Below are positions 59,598-64,000 of a stretch of DNA of 64,000 nt, one piece after another. Numbering within the stretch: the stretch's first letter is position 1; the number at the start of each line of letters is the position of its first letter. The position numbers and the translations under genes are program-made. The stretch is from Pachyrhynchus sulphureomaculatus (lineage: Eukaryota > Arthropoda > Insecta > Coleoptera > Curculionidae): positions 204,793,987 through 204,857,986 of the forward strand of contig CM032446.1 of NCBI GenBank assembly GCA_019049505.1. The letters are read 5' to 3'. The notes beneath the pieces were generated by a model that did not search any database, was not told the origin of the DNA, and saw nothing but the letters and a program-made list of their open reading frames with translations.

Positions 59598-61161
59598 ACC
59601 TACCGTCAGAAAGTATTTGCCCACCTAGAAATTTCAATGTAACTGCCAAACTTTAATATCTAATTAAACCCTTTTATTATATTGGGTAAATTTAATTGTT
59701 CTTAACAAGTGTCCATCATAAAATTGTTTAGATAAGCCTTTTCGGTGAAATCACAAATTAAAAACCAATTAGAACAAATTTCCAAGTTTTGCATGATAAT
59801 CGTTTTGAGGCGATTTCTGAGAATTCCAGTTGAAGTAAGAACTCATTTCAAGTTTCTATGGAAATTCCTAGTGACATTTTATGATAAAAACTATGTTATA
59901 AATACCATTGCCCTTTTGGAAATTAATCATTCGCAAACAGTACTTTGTCATTAATACAGGCTCAATTGTTTTGTGAAAATGCCAAAAACGAAAGAAGTTT
60001 CCGTTGAAAATCGGGCTCTGATAATTGCGAGACGTCAAAATAGTCACTCGAGTCGACAAATCGCGAGTGATATGAGGATGCCAAGGAGAACGGTGGACTA
60101 CATCGTAAAAAAAATTTCTGCGGGACACGGAATTCCAATCAAAAACGTTCAATAAGGGCTCGAAAAAAACGACTCCCGCTGAAGACAGAGCTATAACAAT
60201 GTCCAGCAGACGTAATCGCCGCCTAACCGCACCAGAAATCACGGCTCAAGTAAACCTGGAGCGATCCATCCCCATCAGCGCGACAACCGTGAAGAACAGG
60301 TTAGCAGAAGGTGGACTACACGGGAGAGTTGCAGTGAGGAAACCACTTCTTAGACAAGTGAATAAACGTAAACGATTAGAATGGGCCCGAGAACATGAAA
60401 ATTGGACTTCAGAACAATGGAATTCCGTCCTTTGGAGCGACGAATCTAAATTCGAAATTTTCGGTTCAAATCGACGAGTTTACGTGCGGCGGTCATGTGG
60501 AGAGAGGAGGTTGGAAGCCTGTCAGTTGCCTACGGTAAAACATGGTGGAGGTTCAGTAATGGTTTGGGGTTGTTTTGGCAACGGTAAAGTTGGAAAAATC
60601 TTTAGGATAGAAGAAATCATGCGAAAAGAACAGTATCAAGAAATTTTGCTAACTCAAATGCTTCCTTCTGGAAGAGATATTTTTCAGGGGAAATTTAATT
60701 TTCAGCATGACAACGATCCTAAACATTTTGCTAAAGAAATTAAAGAACTTTTGGACCAGTGGAAATCCGATGAGGTCCTGGAAGTGATGACTTGGCCTCC
60801 AGAATCACCCGACTTGAACCCCATCGAATTGCTGTGGGACCATTTGGACAGGTGTGTTCGAAAACTCAATCCAACATCAGAAAATCACTTGTGGGAACTT
60901 TTACAAGCAGAATGGGTTAAAATAACCGAAAAAACTACTGGACAAAATACAGAAACTCTGTAAAGCGGTAATTAAAATCAAAGGAGGTCATATAGATGAG
61001 AAAAATCCTGGAAAATCATGAATATTTTTCTGATTTTCTAGACTGTAAATAATGTGAAAATAAATAATAATTCATTAAAATTTAAAAAATATATTTTATC
61101 TGGGTTTTTGTTGTCTTGGGACTGAAATAACTAGGTGGGCAAATACTTTCTGACGATAGTG
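59598..61161 (+). mobile_element. Tc1-like transposon, near-complete
   Basis: About 1564 bp between TA dinucleotides. Terminal repeats: ACCTACCGTCAGAAAGTATT (left) and, reverse-complemented, ACTATCGTCAGAAAGTATTT (right), both followed by TGCCCACCTAG. The plus strand carries a transposase with two small frameshifts. Just outside the right end, a 29-bp unit containing TGACGATAGTGTACATA is repeated about 2.5 times (61149-61222). Confidence 0.92.
59979..61021 (+). pseudogene. Tc1-like transposase, two small frameshifts
   Basis: About 347 codons in total, the normal length. The N-terminal part (59979-60155, MPKTKEVSVENRALI, then the helix-turn-helix with RMPRRTVDYIVKKI) shifts frame near 60110-60140. 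It continues as KTFNKGSKKTTPAEDRAI into the open 254-codon part at 60199-60963. That part has VLWSDESKFEIFG (Asp), FQHDNDPKHFAKE (Asp) and SPDLNPIELLWDHLDR (Glu), the DD34E triad. A second one-base shift near 60925-60938 moves the C-terminus (LDKIQKLCKAVIKIKGGHID, stop at 61019) to a third frame. No other stops were seen. Confidence 0.92.
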
Positions 61162-62450
61162 TACATATGGCACACTATCTGACGATAGTGTACATAAAGC
61201 ACACTAGTGTACATATAGCACCAACTCATTAACTAGCCTTGCGTAAGAAAAATGACCACCGACACATGTTACGTCACATCAGTAGACTTGATTTATTAAT
61301 GTGTATCGATTCACGCGATGCGATCACTTATAAGTCACATCGTTACGAGGCTGCGATGCGACGATGTCTGCGAGACTGCCTTTACGATTATGTACTCGTA
61401 TCCTTGGGTAAGGTAATCGACGATTATTAATCTATTCTTACTTATGCGTACAAGCCTCTAGTGTATACCTCTACAATAATATGAACTAAAATTTAAATAG
61501 ACAGAGCGTCACCACAGTAAACATAAAACACGGTAGCGACAGTCCGACTCGGCACCTTTGATATCAAGGGGTTCGGGTTTGTAATGATCACATGACTTGT
61601 CGCCATATTGCTGATATGATACCCGCAAGTTTTTGAAATATTCAAATTCCGTCTTTCAAGAAAAATCCTATTCTGTAGAATAAAAGAAAATGAATTTTGC
61701 TGACTAAAAATAAGAAAAAAAGGAGAAAAGTTTTTTTTTAGAAACATTTTTATATCAAGTTCTACATACTCTATATGTGTTATATAGTTTTTCAATATCC
61801 AAACTGACACCTAGTGGGTCACGTGCTAATAACCATAATTCAGCTCTGAATTCAAAAAAAAAAAGTACAAAAAACCAATACTTAACAATAATAAAACATC
61901 ATGTTCTACAATTAAAATGTATCTCGGACTTCCGTTTGACAGTTCGTGGCACGAGGACGTGTGTTTCCGGTTGGGGTTTCTGAGGGCGAAGTTCGTGCGT
62001 TTGGGGTCTCCGGAGTGTGGAACGGTGGTCCACAAATTGCTTGGTAGGGGTTCTAATCGCAGAGGGTTGCTAAGCGCTGTGCGGAGTGATTCCTATAAAG
62101 TCGGTTTAAGGTTATGTAATTTGAGCAGGTGGTCGAGCACGTGTGGTGTTTTTGTGATAGTTGCGTAATCGAGCTGACGGGCTGACAGAAAACGGTTATA
62201 TCCAAAACCAGTAGCAGTTTCCCGAGGAGAATCCTTATTAAAGCCCATGAATTATATGAAAAGCTTAGGCTAAATATTTAAAATATAAAATCCCTACAAG
62301 GTTATGGACATAGTATCCAGACTCACTTTGTTGTGGACCTTGTTGGGAATCATTTAATATAACAGAAAAATAAGGGTTTTGAAATATGAACCGACACTCG
62401 GCCGAATAGTCCTGGCAGCTGTGGCCGTAAAACGTATAGAGAGAGAAAAT
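61162..62450. other. Dymeclin intron 4, no gene recognised
   Basis: Includes an echo of the Tc1 right end (to 61222) and a GC-richer stretch at about 61917-62170 with an open plus-strand frame of 83 codons that I do not recognise. No splice context or domain was found. Confidence 0.4.
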
Positions 62451-62534
62451 GTATCTCTAATATGAAAACACAATTATCATAATCTTTATATAATATAAAC
62501 ATAATAGAAATAAAGAATTATGAATAAATTGCCT

Positions 62535-62621
62535 TTTAGGATCTTTGGGAAAAACTCCTTTGGAGGTACCACATATATTTTTACAAGCACTAACCGCACA
62601 ACAAAAACTTCCTCTTGACAT
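62535..62621 (-). pseudogene. THAP-domain N-terminal fragment
   Basis: The minus strand from ATG at 62621 reads MSRGSFCCAVSACKNICGTS then KGVFPKDPKR. The M....CCAV..C start and the FPKDP.R motif are those of the zinc-coordinating THAP domain found in THAP proteins and in P-element-type transposases. The downstream Trp, Cys-x2-His part is not found; the frame runs on without similarity to 62457. No splice donor follows the PKDPKR motif. It is either a broken exon or a transposon-derived scrap within dymeclin intron 4. Confidence 0.45.
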
Positions 62622-63121
62622 CTTTTTTACAATTATTTTCAATTATAACGTCAAACTCGTTTACTTATTGGAATATTGTTAATAATAAATTTCGGAGAAC
62701 GTTATAAAAAGATTGTCCCTGAAACCCAGATGTAAATACAACCCGCGACGCTGTCGGCCATATTTTTGAGCGTCGCTACTGTGTTTGATGTTTAGTGTGG
62801 TCTCATGTAGTAAAATATCTCGTTTGGGATATTTAAATTGTTTATTCTGCGCCAACCTATTTTTGGACAATTTGTACTGGAGTATTATGAAAGGAGTTTA
62901 CTCAAAAACCCTAATTTCACACCGAAAAAGAATTTCTGTCAGAGATAAAAAAAAAGCGAATCTCTTAGATTTTTATGTTGAGCAATTATTAAAAGTGAAC
63001 GCAGAGAAGTTAGCAATAATATAATGTAACAAAGCACTCTGTACATTAGCGCGTAAGCTATTGATTGACTAAATATTTCGAGTGAAAAGAAGCAAAATGC
63101 TCACTATTTTTATATTTTTAG

Positions 63122-63303
63122 ATAATAATCCTACGCCACCTACGAATGAAAACACTTTATTTAAGATAGATTTTAATACCCTGTACCTAACTCTTTGTAA
63201 AAAAGCCTCAGGAGATGCTCCTACCCTGTTATTGTATCTGTTGTTACACAGAAATCCAGCATTTAAGACATATCTTTTGGACAGGATGGATCTTCAAGAA
63301 CTG
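63122..63303 (+). CDS. DYM: Dymeclin exon 5 (gene continues beyond window)
   Basis: Acceptor TATTTTTAG at 63113-63121. G+AT makes Asp and the frame reads NNPTPPTNENTLFKIDFNTL, YLTLCKKASGDAPTLLLYLL and LHRNPAFKTYLLDRMDLQEL. This matches the F.I.FN.LY..LC....D..TLLLY.LLH.N...R.Y.L.R.D...L segment of dymeclin closely. Donor CTG|GTAAGG at 63304, phase 0. Residues about 302-362 of an expected ~650-700, so the second half lies to the right. Confidence 0.96.
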
Positions 63304-63668
63304 GTAAGGCAATATTTAATTTTTTTTCTATTTAAAAAATTCACAATTTTCGAGGGTCCTTCAATTCCACTAATAATATGCGATTTGTAGTTTTTGGTCA
63401 CATACAAAGCTTCTAGAATTATGAAAATAGAGCGCTTAGAATCCTCATAGGGTATAAGCCCTTACTAAGAAGTCCAGCATATCTAGGTCGTTACATAGAC
63501 TTGGTTCATTTAGTCGGTTCTCGGACGTAAGGGGTCTCATCGCTTCAATCATTTACTAGATCTTCCATTTCATCTCGTCTTCTTTGGTTTATTTGGGCGG
63601 TGGACTTCGGGTCTATTGCCTTTTCAAACGTTTATTTCTACATTGGTACCGTAGGGTACCTTCTAACA
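63304..63668 (+). other. Start of dymeclin intron 5, nothing recognised
   Basis: Non-coding sequence between the exon 5 donor and a mariner end. Confidence 0.5.
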
Positions 63669-64000
63669 CGTAGGCTGAAAAGTTTTTGGTCTAGCTACTT
63701 AAAACACATTTTTTTTGCAAAATTCGACTTTATTCATCAATATAGTCTCCTTCAAGAGCGATACAATCACTCCAACGCTTTTTTAACATTTCTATAACTG
63801 TCTTGTAGAAGGATTTGTCTTTGCCTTCAAAATAGGCGTCTGTTTCGGCGATAACTTCTTCATTGGAGCCAAATCTCTTTCCCGCGAGCATTTTTTTGAG
63901 GTCTGCGAATAGATAATAGTCGCTGGGGGCCGAATTTGAAGAATACGGTGGATGAGGAAGCATTTCGAAGTTCCATTCATGCAATTCTGCCATCGTATCC
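63669..64000 (-). mobile_element. Mariner transposon, 3' part, runs off the window
   Basis: Begins with ACACGTAGGCTGAAAAGTTT, the same terminus as at 49017, followed by nearly identical sequence (TTAAAACACATTT..GCAAAATTCGACTTTATTCA). It carries the transposase C-terminus on the minus strand and continues past 64000. Confidence 0.92.
63730..64000 (-). pseudogene. Mariner transposase C-terminal part, third catalytic Asp lost
   Basis: Open minus-strand frame, MAELHEWNFEMLPHPPYSSN then SAPSDYYLFADLKKMLAGKR to EGDYIDE, closely related to the copy at 49082-50103. The family SPDLAPSDYY motif reads SSNSAPSDYY, so the third catalytic aspartate is replaced by Asn. The N-terminal and first two catalytic regions are outside the window. 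Confidence 0.88.

Overview
The window is nuclear DNA of an insect. The evidence is AT-rich sequence, spliced genes with GT-AG introns, mariner/Tc1/Tigger transposons, RTE-type retrotransposon debris and long (TA)n tracts. A beetle or similar holometabolan is plausible, but nothing in the sequence fixes the order. No bacterial, CRISPR, rRNA or tRNA feature was seen.

Two host genes lie on the + strand. (1) Cyclin T, the regulatory subunit of P-TEFb, occupies 619-13870 in six visible exons. Its first coding exon(s) lie upstream of the window. The first four exons give the cyclin boxes and the segment after them. Two very long exons then encode a disordered tail with a Lys/His-rich block and a Pro/Tyr-rich C-terminus. 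(2) Dymeclin, a Golgi-associated protein, begins at 44823. Five exons (44823-63303) encode the first 362 codons, and the gene continues past the right edge. Its first intron is only 44 nt.

Everything else is introns and intergenic DNA shaped by mobile elements. CycT intron 1 holds a 3.1-kb long inverted repeat with a mariner in its central spacer, a pair of ~650-bp direct repeats around a second mariner relic, and a 300-bp TA tract. CycT intron 2 holds two loci of an interspersed non-coding repeat family whose ends share TTAGTGTTCCGTACG; there are six loci in the window. The 31-kb intergenic region (13871-44822) holds a 310-bp tandem duplication, a mariner, two decayed RTE elements, a palindromic element with a 14-bp flanking duplication, two Tc1-like elements, a mariner relic and a second giant (1.75-kb) inverted repeat. 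The dymeclin introns hold a Tc1/mariner relic, an opposed pair of mariners embedded in TA tracts, a nearly intact Tigger whose transposase is broken by one 5-bp duplication, an RNase H relic, a nearly intact Tc1, a THAP-domain fragment and, at the right edge, another mariner.

No coherent new multi-gene system was found. The most unusual items are the two giant foldback repeats, the composite arrangement of the GTTCCGTACGGAAC family found at two distant loci with the same internal junction, and the repeated juxtaposition of one mariner family with TA microsatellites. All transposase reading frames seen are disrupted; the Tigger and the Tc1 at 59598-61161 are the least damaged.
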